Origin: Oxytricha trifallax
Lineage: Eukaryota > Ciliophora > Spirotrichea > Sporadotrichida > Oxytrichidae
DNA length: 64,000 nucleotides
NCBI GenBank assembly: GCA_000711775.1
Contig: ARYC01017353.1
Span: forward strand, 1-64,000
Direction of reading: 5' to 3'
Shown: piece after piece, positions 11,513 to 23,103 of the stretch
Numbering within the stretch: position 1 is the first letter of the stretch
Layout of the letters: the number at the start of each line of letters is the position of its first letter
Program-made: the position numbers and the translations under genes
Notes under the pieces: generated by a model
Databases searched by the model: none
Told to the model about the DNA's origin: nothing
Seen by the model: only the letters and a program-made list of their open reading frames with translations

Positions 11513-12379
11513 CAAAATTCTTATCAATTTTTATCATTAAAATGATACTTAATAATTCCCAAAAAAGCTTATAAAAAATAAATTTTTTAATAAAATTAAT
11601 TCAATTCCTAACAATGATTTAACCAATGATTTTTGTGTTTTTAATCTCTTTGCTAAGTGCTATTATAAGAATTTATTTAAATAATAAAATAATTATATAA
11701 ATATTCATACAATTGATAATGTAATTTTTATTATTTAGATTATCTCGAAAATTATATTTCAAATAACAATTTATTAATCTAAATTATTATATATTAATTT
11801 TTTTATTTCCTGAAAACAAATTATTTCTACGGTAATGTGAAATGATACAATTTGTAGACATTAATTAATCATTCACCAGAATTTTTGTAAAAAATTAACA
11901 TATAAATTAACTATTTTAAATTTATTTAAAAGGGAAATTTATCGAACAGTTAATTCATTTAAATTGATTTATATTTCATTATAATTGAATTTTTAACAAA
12001 TTCTTAGAAAAAAATGCTTAAATTTTATTTATTAACGAATATAATCAATTTTGGAATATAAAATCAAATTTTAATTAAATAAAATTAATTGCTTTAAGGT
12101 AATTTTTAGAAATTGATTCAATGATTTGCAATTAATTACTTATTTAGATAGAGTATAAAAGAGTTGTTTATCGTAATTAATATCTAGTTTATATATTTTC
12201 CAGACGAGATAAAACCATTATCTAGCTTTTTAAAGCAAGTTTAAAATCATTAAATCTATACTTGAAATGCATTCATTAGTAAAGTTAAATTAATAATTGC
12301 TTCGTACTTACTAGATTTAAATTATAAATACACTATAATTTATTAGCATTTATTATTAAAATTAAATTCTTTAATCAAT
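11513..12379. other. AT-rich IES within locus R1
   Basis: No coding island or repeat was recognised. It separates the coiled-coil MDS from the island at 12380-12560. Confidence 0.5.
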
Positions 12380-12560
12380 TCATTGTGAGAGTTATGACTC
12401 CCTGAAACTTTAGGATTACCCAATGAACTGGAATGGAAATCAAAAAAATAATTCTAAACCTAGTCAAAGCTTATAATTTTATGAGTATATCTTATGTACC
12501 TATTACAGAGATCCTACTTAGTCTGTGGTGGTATTCCAGAAAACAGATCCTAAGTAAATA
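12380..12560 (-). CDS. Candidate MDS of unknown product inside locus R1
   Basis: A higher-GC island is open on minus with TAA/TAG as Gln: DLFSGIPPQTKQDLCNRY then DFHSSSLGNPKVSGSHNSHN. No equivalent was seen in R2, where the flanking blocks are contiguous. It could be an extra segment of R1, a piece of another gene, or a decayed copy. No motif is recognised. Confidence 0.55.
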
Positions 12561-13737
12561 ACGCCTATGATATAAAATTTAATTAGTTAATTTTAATTTA
12601 ATTTCTAAATTGTATAAATTTTTTTGTTACTATCATTGGATAACCAGCAATTATAAAATTCAACTTTTATCAAATTAAATTATAAATGTGTCTATGAAGT
12701 GCAGAATAAAAAAATGTGTTATAACCAAAAAGATATTTTAATGGTAAATTTATTTGCCAATTTATACAGAAAGTATCAAATTATTGGGTATTTTTCGTTT
12801 AAATGTGGTATCATTGTTTTTAAATGAAGAAATTTATTTTATTAGTAAATAAATTTTTTATTTAAAAAAATTGATTTAAAAATTTTACTCCTCTACATTA
12901 AGTAGACTTAACTTATATTAAATTTCAAAAAATCATATAACATAGAATTATATTTAAATTTATAAGACATTTTTCATAACTGTACTATTGCATAAAAGTT
13001 CTAAAATATCTTATAATTTGAATAGAAAACAATTTAATTTATAAATTATAGATTTAAAATTGTTATACTTTCTTAGCAGAATTTTAATACTTAATATAAA
13101 ATTATAAAATAATTTATTTTAGTTTTTCTATGCTAGAGAATATCGTAAACAAAGATATTAATTCTCTCTGTATCTCATTTAAGACGTTTAAAATTTTTTT
13201 CATAAATAAAGATAATTATATCTAAGATGGCATAAGTTAAGTTAATTTATAATATATATTTTGAAGTTGAATTATAATTACAAATTTCAATGTTTTTTTA
13301 AGCTCTTATAATAATATATACTGTAATGTATAGGCACATATTTTTAATGTAATTTTTTTATATTAAAAGACTTTTTAATTTTGATAAATTTTTTATTCTT
13401 TTAATAATAAAATTCTTTACAATCTTTTTTTATTCTTCATTCTTGCTTAAATTATCTTAACCGTAATAACTTTTTATCAAAATGATTATTTAACGATATT
13501 AAATTAAAAATAATAGAAAAATTTAATTTACAATTCAATATAAATTCATTGGAACTTCCTATCTAATTAAGATTAATTGATTATATTATAATATTTAGAT
13601 AAGTAAAAGAATTTTATTTTTGAGCATTAGATACATTTAATTTTAAAAACAACATTCGTTAAATAAAAATAATATGATAAGTAAAAAATTAAATTTCTTA
13701 ATTTTTAAATATGTTTAATTTTTTATGATTCCCTACG
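12561..13737. other. AT-rich IES within locus R1
   Basis: Nothing coding or repeated was recognised between the island at 12380-12560 and the kinase subdomain XI block. Confidence 0.5.
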
Positions 13738-13857
13738 CATAATCTATTGATCCCTTTGTATTAAAGTATTCTTTGATAAATTTTGACTAAGATAAGTAGT
13801 CAAGGCATACTAATTAGAAAGAATTTGGCCTAGTTTAGGAGTTTTCATTCAACATTT
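13738..13857 (-). CDS. R1 kinase subdomain XI MDS
   Basis: The minus strand reads ENSQTRPNSFQLVCLDYL and ends in NTKGSIDYA. ENxxxRPxxxQL is the usual form of kinase subdomain XI, including the conserved Arg that ties the C-lobe together. R2 carries ENPYTRPNAFQLVTLDYL and EVKGSIDYA at 36590-36715. This marks the end of the kinase domain within the R gene. Confidence 0.82.
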
Positions 13858-14679
13858 TATTATTATATTATAATTTATTAAAATTATGAGGATATTTTTC
13901 AGTATAAATAATTTAGGGAAACTAATCGTTAAATATCATTTTTAATTATTGCATTTCTTGAGTTATATGAATATTTTATTTAAAAAATTTTATAGTGTTA
14001 AAACTCTAAAAAATTATGAAGAATTATAGAGAAAATTTCTGATAATATAAAAACGATTAAATGTTCAAATGTAAAGAGATTTATTAGACTTTTAATTTTT
14101 ATTCGAATTTTTTATGAAAATTTTTCATTCATTTTAATAATTTATAAAATAAAAAAAAATTATATATCATTAACTAATTAGTAAATATAGGTAATTTCTC
14201 AATTGCTTTTTCTTTATGAGAACTAAAAAATTACTGTTTAAGAGAATAGAAATTCAAAAATAAAATGCTTATAAAAAAATATAAGCTCTTCCTTTTTAAT
14301 TTAACTAAATCCTTTTAGTTTACATCCAAAATCTGAATGTTTGCTATTATTTTGTAAATAAAATAAACTTTTCAGGAGCAACAGTAAACTTATTTTATTT
14401 ATATAATAATATAATTCAATTTAATTAAATATTAAAGATTCAATTATATAATGGTATAATTATAATTTTTTTAAATGTATTTTTCAATGCTAATTTTATT
14501 TAAAATATTGTAAATAAATCATTATATAAGAAAATCACTTCTTATTTATTGATTTTACTATTAATTTAATGTAGAAAAAATATTGACTTCAAATAATTCA
14601 GCTTACTATAAAAAAAATCTATATTAAATATGATCAATATATAGCCTCTCCCCATAATGATGATAATAAATAAACACAT
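13858..14679. other. AT-rich IES within locus R1
   Basis: No coding island or repeat was recognised; it separates two kinase C-lobe blocks. Confidence 0.5.
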
Positions 14680-14860
14680 TTTCCATATCAGATCGTTGAA
14701 TTAGTAAGAAAAGTTAGGCGCATAAGATTCAAATTTGTCAGTATAAGGCATTCGTTTTGAGTGTTTCCTATTAGCTAATTCTAATATTAAAATCCCCAAT
14801 GAGTAGATATCTGCCTAATTATCGTATTTTAAATTAGCTAGCTCAGGAGCCATGTAATCG
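14680..14860 (-). CDS. R1 first MDS: kinase C-lobe from the APE motif
   Basis: The minus strand begins with pointer CGATTACATGGCTC (14847-14860) and reads FDYMAPELANLKYDNQADIY, then SLGILILELANRKHS and YQFNDLIW. These are kinase subdomains VIII (APE) and IX (DxxSLG), so the block lacks the N-lobe, catalytic loop and DFG. AT-rich sequence starts immediately upstream of the pointer. The missing half occurs on the plus strand at 23404-23584, which ends in the identical 14-bp word. R2 has a closely similar block (39475-39553 and 37391-37505). Confidence 0.85.
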
Positions 14861-15129
14861 AAATTCAATAATAGAGTTTATATTTCAATAAACTAATTTT
14901 TATATTTTAAATATTATAATATAATAAATTTAAATTTATACTTTTTATATTTTTTAAAATAACTTCTTAATTAGTATAATTGAATCTATTGAATATATAA
15001 GTAGATTTAATAACAATTCATTAATATTATTAACTTTAAGATTACAATATTAAGTATGGTGGAGAGACTCGCTATAATTAAATATTTAATTTAGCACAAA
15101 TCATATTTTAGTCAAACTATCCATTTAAT

Positions 15130-15380
15130 TAGTTAACTTAAAAATAATGATAGGGCAAGGGGTTCAATTCAGGGTCTGCTGTTATTTTAACTGGTAAAAA
15201 ACACGGGATACTGTTTAAAGTTATGGTAAAAAAACAAAACTACAGCATTTATCCTACTTGGAAATTTGGAGTAACTACATGAATGTTGATGGAGTTTAAT
15301 AGATCTGAATTTTGCAGTCACTTGAGCAGATGCTTCTGGAGGGGAGGTCGATAGAATACTAATTTGAGTGTTATTTCCCC
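15130..15380. other. GC-richer island, probable MDS, strand unclear
   Basis: This island stands out from its AT-rich surroundings and is open on both strands for long runs in the ciliate code (plus: YFNWQKTRDTVQSYGKKTKL; minus: EASAQVTAKFRSIKLHQH). A weakly similar word pattern occurs near 39906-39960. I cannot decide strand or product. Confidence 0.45.
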
Positions 15381-15671
15381 TTAAATTAATTTCATATAAA
15401 AAATGTCTATCTTTTTAATATAATTAAAATCATTTAAAATTTATAAAGATAATTCAATTAATTGAATTTATAAACGATTAATTTTTTTTCAAATTTTAAT
15501 GAAGAACAAATTATTCTTAAATAATACCTGAAAAAAGTTAAACAACAAATTAAACTAAAATTTAAACAACAACCAATGCACAAAGATATAGAAAAATTAT
15601 ATAATTACACTTTATTATTTATTTACTATAGTATAATTTTTATACTTTTTTTTATAATATAAATAATAGAG

Positions 15672-15897
15672 TTAGAATCACTAGAAAATGGATCCTCAGC
15701 AAAATTTAAAGTCAAAAATGACAATAAATTTTATCTAGTCGCAAAGATTTCGAAAGGAATTTTAAAAATATTAATATATTTATTAACAAATTGCTAAAGA
15801 GACAGTAAAACTTTAAACTGAAATTGTAGAGAAATTTGGGATCAATATGATAGCAAAATTGCTAGAGGTTTTTTACCTTGATGAATTTGCATATTTT
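15672..15897 (+). CDS. S1 kinase N-lobe MDSs
   Basis: At 15672-15765 the plus strand reads LENGSSAKFKVKNDNKFYLV then AKISK, resembling the glycine loop and the VAIK lysine strand of a kinase, although the glycine loop is degenerate. At 15790-15897, in another frame, it reads KETVKLQTEIVEKFGINMIA and LLEVFYLDE, fitting helix C and strands 4-5. A short AT-rich stretch between them is likely an IES. The next pieces of the same gene are the hinge at 18596 and the catalytic loop at 19023. Confidence 0.7.
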
Positions 15898-15899
15898 TA

Positions 15900-16911
15900 A
15901 AGTTTAAATGAAATTAATATTTTAAATTAAATAATTGAATGGCATTTAAACTTTTAATGGGTCTAAGAATATTATAGAAATATTTATTTAATAAATTATA
16001 TAGATATATAACAATTAGCAACAAATTTCCATTTTATTTCATTGATGCTTTACTTCCAAATAGATATTATAATGATTTTAATAGGATAAAGTATTACTCA
16101 GGGAACCATGCAAGTTTTATAATGTTTTAAACTCATAATATAATTTGATATTACTAATTTATTCAATTAAGTTTAAAGACGAAAAGGCAATAGAAATTAC
16201 TCTAGTCAAAAATATAAACTTTTTAATAAATTTAAACTCCAGTTCTATCTATTTTTTAGCGTCTCTTTTTTAGTCTGCAATTATTATCAATTTAAGTGAT
16301 CAAACACAAATGAATCATTCATAATATTAAAGAATGATTTAAAATGTACTTATAGAAAACATAAGCTATTAATCTTTTGAATTTTTATTAAATTTTGACT
16401 CACTAACCCATTGTTTTTGAATATGTTGCGGAAATAATTTTTATGATAAAATTCATTTAAATATACACTTATTTAAAATTAAAATAAATCTAATCATTAA
16501 GGACCAAGGAAGTTGCATATAAAAGAGTAAAATAATTTACTCTTGTTTATTTAATCTCTATAAAATATTATCATCATTTAAAATGTTAAATTTTATAACA
16601 AGGGTTAAGAGATGATAAATTTTATTTAATATAGAATCTACCCACTCATATTTAAAGATTACTTACAAAATATTAATTTTTCCATTATATATGTTTTAGT
16701 TATTATAAATTTCTCAATTACATTGATTTGTTTCATATTTCATATTTTTAACTGCTTTTTCAATTTTTTATTAAGAATCCAAAAGAAAATTAAAAGTTGA
16801 TAAACCCTTTTTTAGAAAGTATAAATGATTAATAATTTAAAGAGAATTTCTTAAAATCAATCCCAATTGAATCTTTATTTGATATTATTTATAGAATAAA
16901 AATAGGAAAAT
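15900..16911. other. AT-rich IES within locus S1
   Basis: No coding island was recognised between the S1 N-lobe and the large foldback element. Confidence 0.5.
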
Positions 16912-18053
16912 ATTAACTGTTCCAACCGAGACCCCCCCTCCCAGGTCTAAAACGAGAACCCCCTCCCACCCTAACGAGACCCCCCCTCCCACCTCAACAA
17001 CATCCCAATTCAAAAGAAAACTTTTATCCTCGATGTTTAAATCATTTTCCTCATGACATCTTGATCTCATTTTTTATACATAAAAATAACTTTTTCAAAA
17101 ATTTTCTCAATCATTCAAATGCTTATCTTTTCTTTAATTTTACGTCTTTCACTACGTCCGTCGACTATTTTATTTATATGATCCCATAGGAAATTAATAA
17201 AATATAATTAAAAAAATTTTAAACCAACAAACTCATTAAACTATATATAATAATCATTGAACTAAATTTAAATAAAAATGTAATCACTTTATATAGTCTA
17301 TATTCGAAATATGATTAATTTTTTTATAGCAATGTTTTCCAATTATTCTATAATTATTACCATTAACATAAATATAGTAACTAATAGTTATGGAAAAATT
17401 GATATGAAAGTATATTAAAATTAAAACCTATTTTATTCACTATAATAATAAATTAGTTTGTAAAGGTATTAATTTAAATATAAACAACTTCTTTATTAAT
17501 TAAAGATAGTTAAAAATTGAATTTAATAAATTATTATTATAGTGAATAAAATAGGTTTTAATTTTAATATACTTTCATATCAATTTTTCCATAACTATTA
17601 GTTACTATATTTATGTTAATGGTAATAATAATAGAATAATTGGAAAACATTGCTATAAAAAAATTAATCATATTTCGAATATAGACTATATAAAGTGATT
17701 ACATTTTTATTTAAATTTAGTTCAATGATTATTATATATAGTTTAATGAGTTTGTTGGTTTAAAATTTTTTTAATTATATTTTATTAATTTCCTATGGGA
17801 TCATATAAATAAAATAGTCGACGGACGTAGTGAAAGACGTAAAATTAAAGAAAAGATAAGCATTTGAATGATTGAGAAAATTTTTGAAAAAGTTATTTTT
17901 ATGTATAAAAAATGAGATCAAGATGTCATGAGGAAAATGATTTAAACATCGAGGATAAAAGTTTTCTTTTGAATTGGGATGTTGTTGAGGTGGGAGGGGG
18001 GGTCTCGTTAGGGTGGGAGGGGGTGTGGGGGGGTCTCGGTTGGAACAATTAAC
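16912..18053. mobile_element. 1130-bp foldback element with G-rich ends and 6-bp duplication
   Basis: The element at 16918-18047 begins TGTTCCAACCGAG and ends CTCGGTTGGAACA and is flanked by ATTAAC on each side (16912-16917 and 18048-18053). The arms of over 500 bp (to about 17456 and from about 17527) are almost perfectly complementary. The outer 80 bp or so consists of repeats of GGTCTCGTTAGGGTGGGAGG with G-runs of four to seven; the left end has one more unit than the right. No transposase is present. It sits in an eliminated interval of S1, between the N-lobe and the hinge. Confidence 0.87.
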
Positions 18054-18079
18054 TTTTATTTTTTCTTGTGTATTGTCAT

Positions 18080-18260
18080 TTTTATTATTAAAGATGACTT
18101 AGGGAACAAACACTTCAAAAATTTAACTCTTCTGAAAGTTACTTAGTTTGTAAGTTTATCATTGAAAGAAATCAATCCAGGAAGATAACTCAAACATATT
18201 CAATATATCAGAATATCAGGATGTCTCAAACCAGTCTATCAGTATGGATGTTATTATTCA
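18080..18260 (+). CDS. Candidate S1 MDS
   Basis: A slightly GC-richer stretch reads SLKEINPGRQLKHIQYIRIS on plus in the ciliate code and lies just before the S1 hinge segment. It could be part of the N-lobe, but other frames are also open and no firm motif is visible. Confidence 0.35.
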
Positions 18261-18595
18261 CATTGGCTAATCTTTCTGATAAAATTGATTTTCCCTTATT
18301 ATTTTTTACTTTTTTAAATGACAATTTTTACTTTTGTGTTCAATAATTTTTTTAATATAGTTTAAATTTATCATAAATCATTCAAATCAATATTCATTAC
18401 AATAATATTTTTGTATCAAAAATATTTTAATTTATTTCAGTAAAATATACTTACTTAAAACATATTATTAAATCTAAATATAAGCGTTTTAAAAATTAAA
18501 AAACTTCCATAAATATATAAAGATTTACCTGAAAACTTACTCTAAATTTTTATAAAAAATTAAGAATATAAAAGGTGTAGCCCCAAAAATTTCTA

Positions 18596-18775
18596 AATAG
18601 AATAAATTCAAGTACTTTATATTTGATTTACGATTACGCAAAATTCAGAGACCTACAATACTTCTCAAAGTATAAAATCGATGAAGAGAGAATGTTTATT
18701 TTATGATAATTTATTTATGCGGATAATTTTGAAACAGGTCTTCACTTTTTTGTCTGTAATGCATTATAATGGATA
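18596..18775 (+). CDS. S1 kinase hinge and helix E, with a tiny IES
   Basis: The plus strand reads STLYLIYDYAKFRDLQYFSK (hinge region, YxxxDYA) and then, after a frame change, QVFTFLSVMHYNGYC (helix E leading to the catalytic loop). The two frames are reconciled if the 19 bp between two TTTAT words (18695-18699 and 18714-18718) are removed, as expected for a small IES with a 5-bp pointer. S2 shows the same pair of segments at 51545-51740 with a frame break at the same position. Confidence 0.76.
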
Positions 18776-19022
18776 TTGTATAAAATGATTAAAATATAAA
18801 ATTATTATTTATCTTTAAACACTAATTTTAATATTAATTTGTGATCATAAAATATTCTATCTTATTTGATAATTTTTATAATTTATTTTTTTAATACTCT
18901 CACAATTATAAATCCCATAATATTAAGAATAATAAGTAATTTGCTAAGTTTATCCTATGTATTAGGTATTACTATTATAATTGATTGAATTAAAAATATT
19001 TTTAAAAATATGTATATGGGTA

Positions 19023-19313
19023 TTTAATGACTTAAAGGCAGAGAATATATTAGTAGTTGATGCTTTAAATATGAAAGTACTACTTTGTGACTTTGAGACT
19101 CTATCAACTGAGAAAAAAGCTACTAATGACAAACGTACAATAATGCAATTATTCAAAGGAGAACTTGGTAATAACAAAACTCTCTGGGCACATAAAGATG
19201 TCGAGAGTATTCTTGCAAGCATAAAAAGCATTGAAAAAGATCAAACGGTAAATTATGACTCAAAAATAGAAATCGAAGAAACTAAGCATGAATTAATAAA
19301 TATTAAAATATAA
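19023..19313 (+). CDS. S1 kinase catalytic loop MDS
   Basis: The plus strand reads NDLKAENILVVDALNMKV and LLCDFETLSTEKK. DLKxxN and DF are the catalytic and metal-binding motifs of kinases, but DFG is DFE and the residue before D is N, not R. S2 at 55776 has NDLKPQNILVV and FTDFETFST, so both changes are shared by the paralogues. It continues to a lysine/glutamate-rich tail. TAA at the end of the run is Gln in this code, so the true end is unknown. Confidence 0.8.
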   Translation, partial: FNDLKAENILVVDALNMKVLLCDFETLSTEKKATNDKRTIMQLFKGELGNNKTLWAHKDVESILASIKSIEKDQTVNYDSKIEIEETKHELINIKI

Positions 19314-19610
19314 TGTTATAATGATAAAAATACTTTAACTATTAAAAATTAAAAATTCAGGGTATATGAATTTTCTTTTACTTCCAATGAATGCATTTTT
19401 TAAAATTTAACTTCTATTGTTTTTGGTTGTCGTTATTTTTATTTTTTTGCTCTTTAAATCCTTGCGATAATTTGCTAGATAGAAAAAACTATAAAAATTA
19501 TAAAAAGGAAATATACAAGTTCAAATTAATAGAATTACACATCATGACTTGTAATATTAGAATGATAAATTATTAATATTAAATTTAATCCTTAGACTTA
19601 ATAGATTTTT

Positions 19611-19782
19611 CAACGTAAATGCAAGAGAAATTATATGCTTAGACAAGACTTAACTGGGAATAAAGTAATTTTTCAATGTGCAGAGATTTAATAGATAATG
19701 ACAAAAAACCCGTCTGTAGTGTTTGCACCAAATGATACAGATCCTAAGAAATAAAAATATTAGTTAAGGATTAAGTAATATA
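19611..19782 (+). CDS. S1 downstream MDS, unknown domain
   Basis: The plus strand is continuously open in the ciliate code: RKCKRNYMLRQDLTGNKVIF, then QIMTKNPSVVFAPNDTDPKK. Composition and absence of TGA argue for coding. It follows the kinase core at a spacing that suits the C-terminal part of the same gene. No domain is recognised. Confidence 0.68.
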
Positions 19783-20679
19783 GATTTGTAAACTGCAGTT
19801 GCAAAAATTATTTATTATTGATTAAATAAGATACCATATGAGTCTTATCCTTTTTCAAGTATTTACACTTCAGCAAATTCTATTTAAATCTATGCTATTC
19901 CAATCTTTATGGTAAAATTTCATATTTACAATTTAATTAATCTCATCGATCTTATTTTGTAATGTTTAAATTAAATTTAATCAAAAATTTATAGAAAACT
20001 TTTTATCTGCTTTAAAAATATTATAGTTTTAAGATTTTTAAAGTTTGTGAAATTTTTACTAAATTCATTTTATATATAAATATATATTATGAGGATTTAG
20101 GTTATTTGATTGAATTTCATTTAATTATATTTTGACAACTACCTAATATAAATATTTATAATAATATTTTAATTTTTTAATGTTTTTAAATTAGTTTTTA
20201 ATTAAAAAGAATTTTACCTTAAGAAATAAATAATAATTAATGTATTTAAAAAAATATTATATTAAAAAATATATTTGTTACATGAAAATCTTGACAACAA
20301 AGTCGAAGGCAACCCAATTAAATGTACGGAATATTGAATAATATAATTAATTTATGAGGTTTAATTCAAATAATTAATTAATCATTAAATGTAGAAAAAT
20401 ATTTATTATTTCATACTCTTAAATTTATTGTAATTCAAAATTATTTTTGTGTATAGTTTTTAATAACAATACATCTAAATTATATTAAGAAAATTTAGTA
20501 TTTAAATTTATTGGTCGTGATGTAAAAAAAAATAAATAGATGCGTTTACTGTTTCTAGCAAATATTCAATTAAGTTAAGGTAAAATCAAAAGATTAATTT
20601 TCTATTTTAATTAATTGATTGCACTTTAAATATTATCTTCATAAATATATATTAGTATTCCCTAATTCTTTTGTATTTT
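19783..20679. other. AT-rich interval with one small candidate MDS
   Basis: Mostly AT-rich. A short GC-richer piece at 20281-20340 reads KILTTKSKATQLNVRNIE on plus and may be a small S1 MDS; nothing else is visible. Confidence 0.4.
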
Positions 20680-20962
20680 ATGGAAAATTCTATTTACTCA
20701 GATGCATTCTGTGCATTGGTAAATAATGTCAGTAATATGACTGCATTCGAAATACTTTTTTGCAATTACCTTAGAGAAAACACAGATGCTGTGACTTATG
20801 CAAGAAATATAAGAGAGTCCCATTCGACTAATAACATTGTTTAGACTGCTATAGATGAGTACTTGAGCTTTTTGAATCAGTAAGAATAAGCAAGTATTTA
20901 CGGTTAGTAGTCTAATGAGTCTCCTAATCCAAGAATCCAAGAGTACCTCTAATAACGGCGCT
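20680..20962 (+). CDS. S1 C-terminal MDS ending in an inverted pointer
   Basis: From ATG at 20680 the plus strand reads MENSIYSDAFCALVNNVSN, MTAFEILFCNYLRENTDAV and NESPNPRIQEYLQQRR, open throughout with TAA/TAG as Gln. It ends at TAACGGCGCT (20953-20962), after which the sequence becomes AT-rich. The same 10-mer occurs inverted at 22015-22024. S2 at 61643-61870 has a paralogous block (SSRCAYECLIDNYL and ISNVSQTLHQF against MTAFEILFCNYL and NIVQTAIDEY). The ATG may be internal to the gene. Confidence 0.78.
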
Positions 20963-21979
20963 CTAATTATAAATCAAAAAAATATTATTAAAGTAATTAA
21001 TAGTTTAAAGGATGCTCTAATTTTTTAAAAATCATTTGATTTAAGATTAATGAAAATTTATCTCAACATTTATTAGTTTCTACTCCAAATTCCAAGATAT
21101 ACCTCTTTTTAAATCAAAATTTATTTTATCTTAATTTTATGATTGTTTACCCTTCTTGAACATCTCTTTCTATATTTTAAATTATCCAATTTAATAAAAA
21201 ATCTAAAAACATTTCAATTTAATATCAATTAAAATTAATTTTAATAATAATTTTAGTTTACTATATTGTCCTTAGAGCAATTTTTTTAATAAAAGAAATA
21301 ATTATTAGATAAGCTTTATTCTATATAATTTTAACAAGTTCTCTGGTAGTGTAATATATTTTTTAAAATTTCATTCATAGTATATCTGTTTTCTTACCTG
21401 AAATAAAGAATTGAAGTTTAAAGATATATTAGATATGATGATGTATTTTTATATTATATTAATTTTTTGTTTTTATTAAAATAATTAGAAATATATTTAA
21501 TTAATTTTGTTGGAAAGAAATTTTAAGAAAGAAATCAATTTTTATTCTTAAATGGTAAGATTAATTGAAATGTTTTGGTTTTATGATTAAATCTTGAGCT
21601 TAGTAATATTTATTTATAAAATCATATAGGAAAATAAACTTATTTTAATTTTTAAAAAAAATATTATTTTAAGTTCACCATTGAAAACAAAAAAATATGA
21701 TATAATCCAAATCTTTATTAGAAATAAAAATTTTAAGTCATATAACAATGTCTACTTTTTCTATTAAGACCTATTGATGATATAGATAAAAATAGGAAAT
21801 TTAATAATCAAAATTAATTTACTAAATACAAGGGCCTTTAGTTAAAATTTGATATAGATTTAATATTAAAATAAAATTAATTTATGAAATTTATGCTAAT
21901 GGTTTTGTTGTCTATAGGTAAATTTGTTATTAGATATTTATTATTTTTAAAGATCAAAATATATAAAAAACCAACTATC
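20963..21979. other. AT-rich interval between inverted S1 segments
   Basis: No clear coding island. A second copy of GCTCTAATT (20960-20968 and about 21014-21022) could be a pointer of a tiny IES but is AT-rich and may be chance. Confidence 0.4.
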
Positions 21980-21984
21980 TAATC

Positions 21985-22230
21985 AAGAGTAACATTCCTC
22001 GTCGTTGGTCTTCTAGCGCCGTTAGTATGCATCCACATTTCTTACTGATATTTCATTCGATTTTGAATAGCAAATTAATCATTACTTATAATCAGCGTTA
22101 TGGTCAGATCAACTTTCACCACGGCTGTCGAGCTTGCTGAAAAGTCTATATTAAAAGAAGAGATATATTCCAATAGTCGAAAAATCTTGAGTCGTGTTTC
22201 AAACTTGTCATATCAATCTATAGGATGACA
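21985..22230 (-). CDS. Inverted S1 MDS, probable C-terminus
   Basis: On minus the block contains TAACGGCGCT (22015-22024). Read in the frame of the 20680 MDS it continues QRRQKTNDEECYS and stops at TGA about 30 bases past the pointer, an ordinary hydrophilic C-terminus. Upstream on minus another frame is also open (DKFETRLKIFRLLEYIS and KVDLTITLIIS), which may be a further MDS or a chance frame. Higher GC than the surroundings supports retention in the macronucleus. Confidence 0.62.
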
Positions 22231-23100
22231 TGGTATATTTTTTTAAAAAAACTTATATGATCAAACGTTGCTTAACTTATACAATAAATTAAAGTGTCCA
22301 AGATTTCGTAATTATATATACCGGTAGACCACTAATATACATATTTTATGAATTAATTATTTTAATAGTAAATCTAAATAAAAAACATAAACTATAAAAG
22401 TTATGATTAATTTTAACTATTAAATTGAATTAAATTCTTAAATTTCATATTTATCTGCTTTATCAATATAATAAATTTACCTTGATTTAATAAAGACTTA
22501 TTCAATTAAATCATTACGAAGAAACACAATAAATAATTATCATTATTATGATTATAAGAACTATCTAAATTAAATTACAACTTTCAAATTCTAATAAAAT
22601 TAAATTACTTGTTAACAATATTATAATAGAATTAGGAAGTTCGTTATCTTAAAAATATAGATTAGTATTATTTTTGGAATTATAATATAAATTAATCATT
22701 TAATAATATTACTTAAATTTAATAATTAAAATTTTATTATTAAATGGTTTTAAATAGTGCCGAGGGTATTTAAAACAGAGACTTAGGTGATAATAAGAAA
22801 GCTAAAAATGACTTAAAACCAAGACATCATAGGACTGGAAAGTATGCAAGAAAATATACAATTGATTGATAATATATTAAGAGAAAATAATTTTGAGGAA
22901 TGAAATCTGATTATCAGCAAAAATCAAGAAAGTTCTTCTCTTATATTCTGACAAGCAAATTAATTTAATTTCAATCAAAACAGTTTCAATTATTTTTCAA
23001 TTCTTTTCATTTAAATATCAATAGAATAAATGATAATATTTGAACATAAAAATTGTTGTTATAAGCAAAATTTAAACAAAAGAGCCTAAATTATATTTAA
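22231..23100. other. AT-rich interval without visible gene
   Basis: No coding island, repeat or inverted repeat was recognised between S1 and the K1 cluster. Confidence 0.5.
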
Positions 23101-23103
23101 TCT

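Noticed and set aside
16885..17070. 61-aa glycine/valine-rich ORF
   Set aside because: It reads the G-rich tip of the palindrome at 16918-18047 and is mirrored on the other arm.
18962..19231. 89-aa ORF on minus over the S1 catalytic loop
   Set aside because: The plus strand has clear kinase motifs conserved with S2, so the minus ORF is a shadow.
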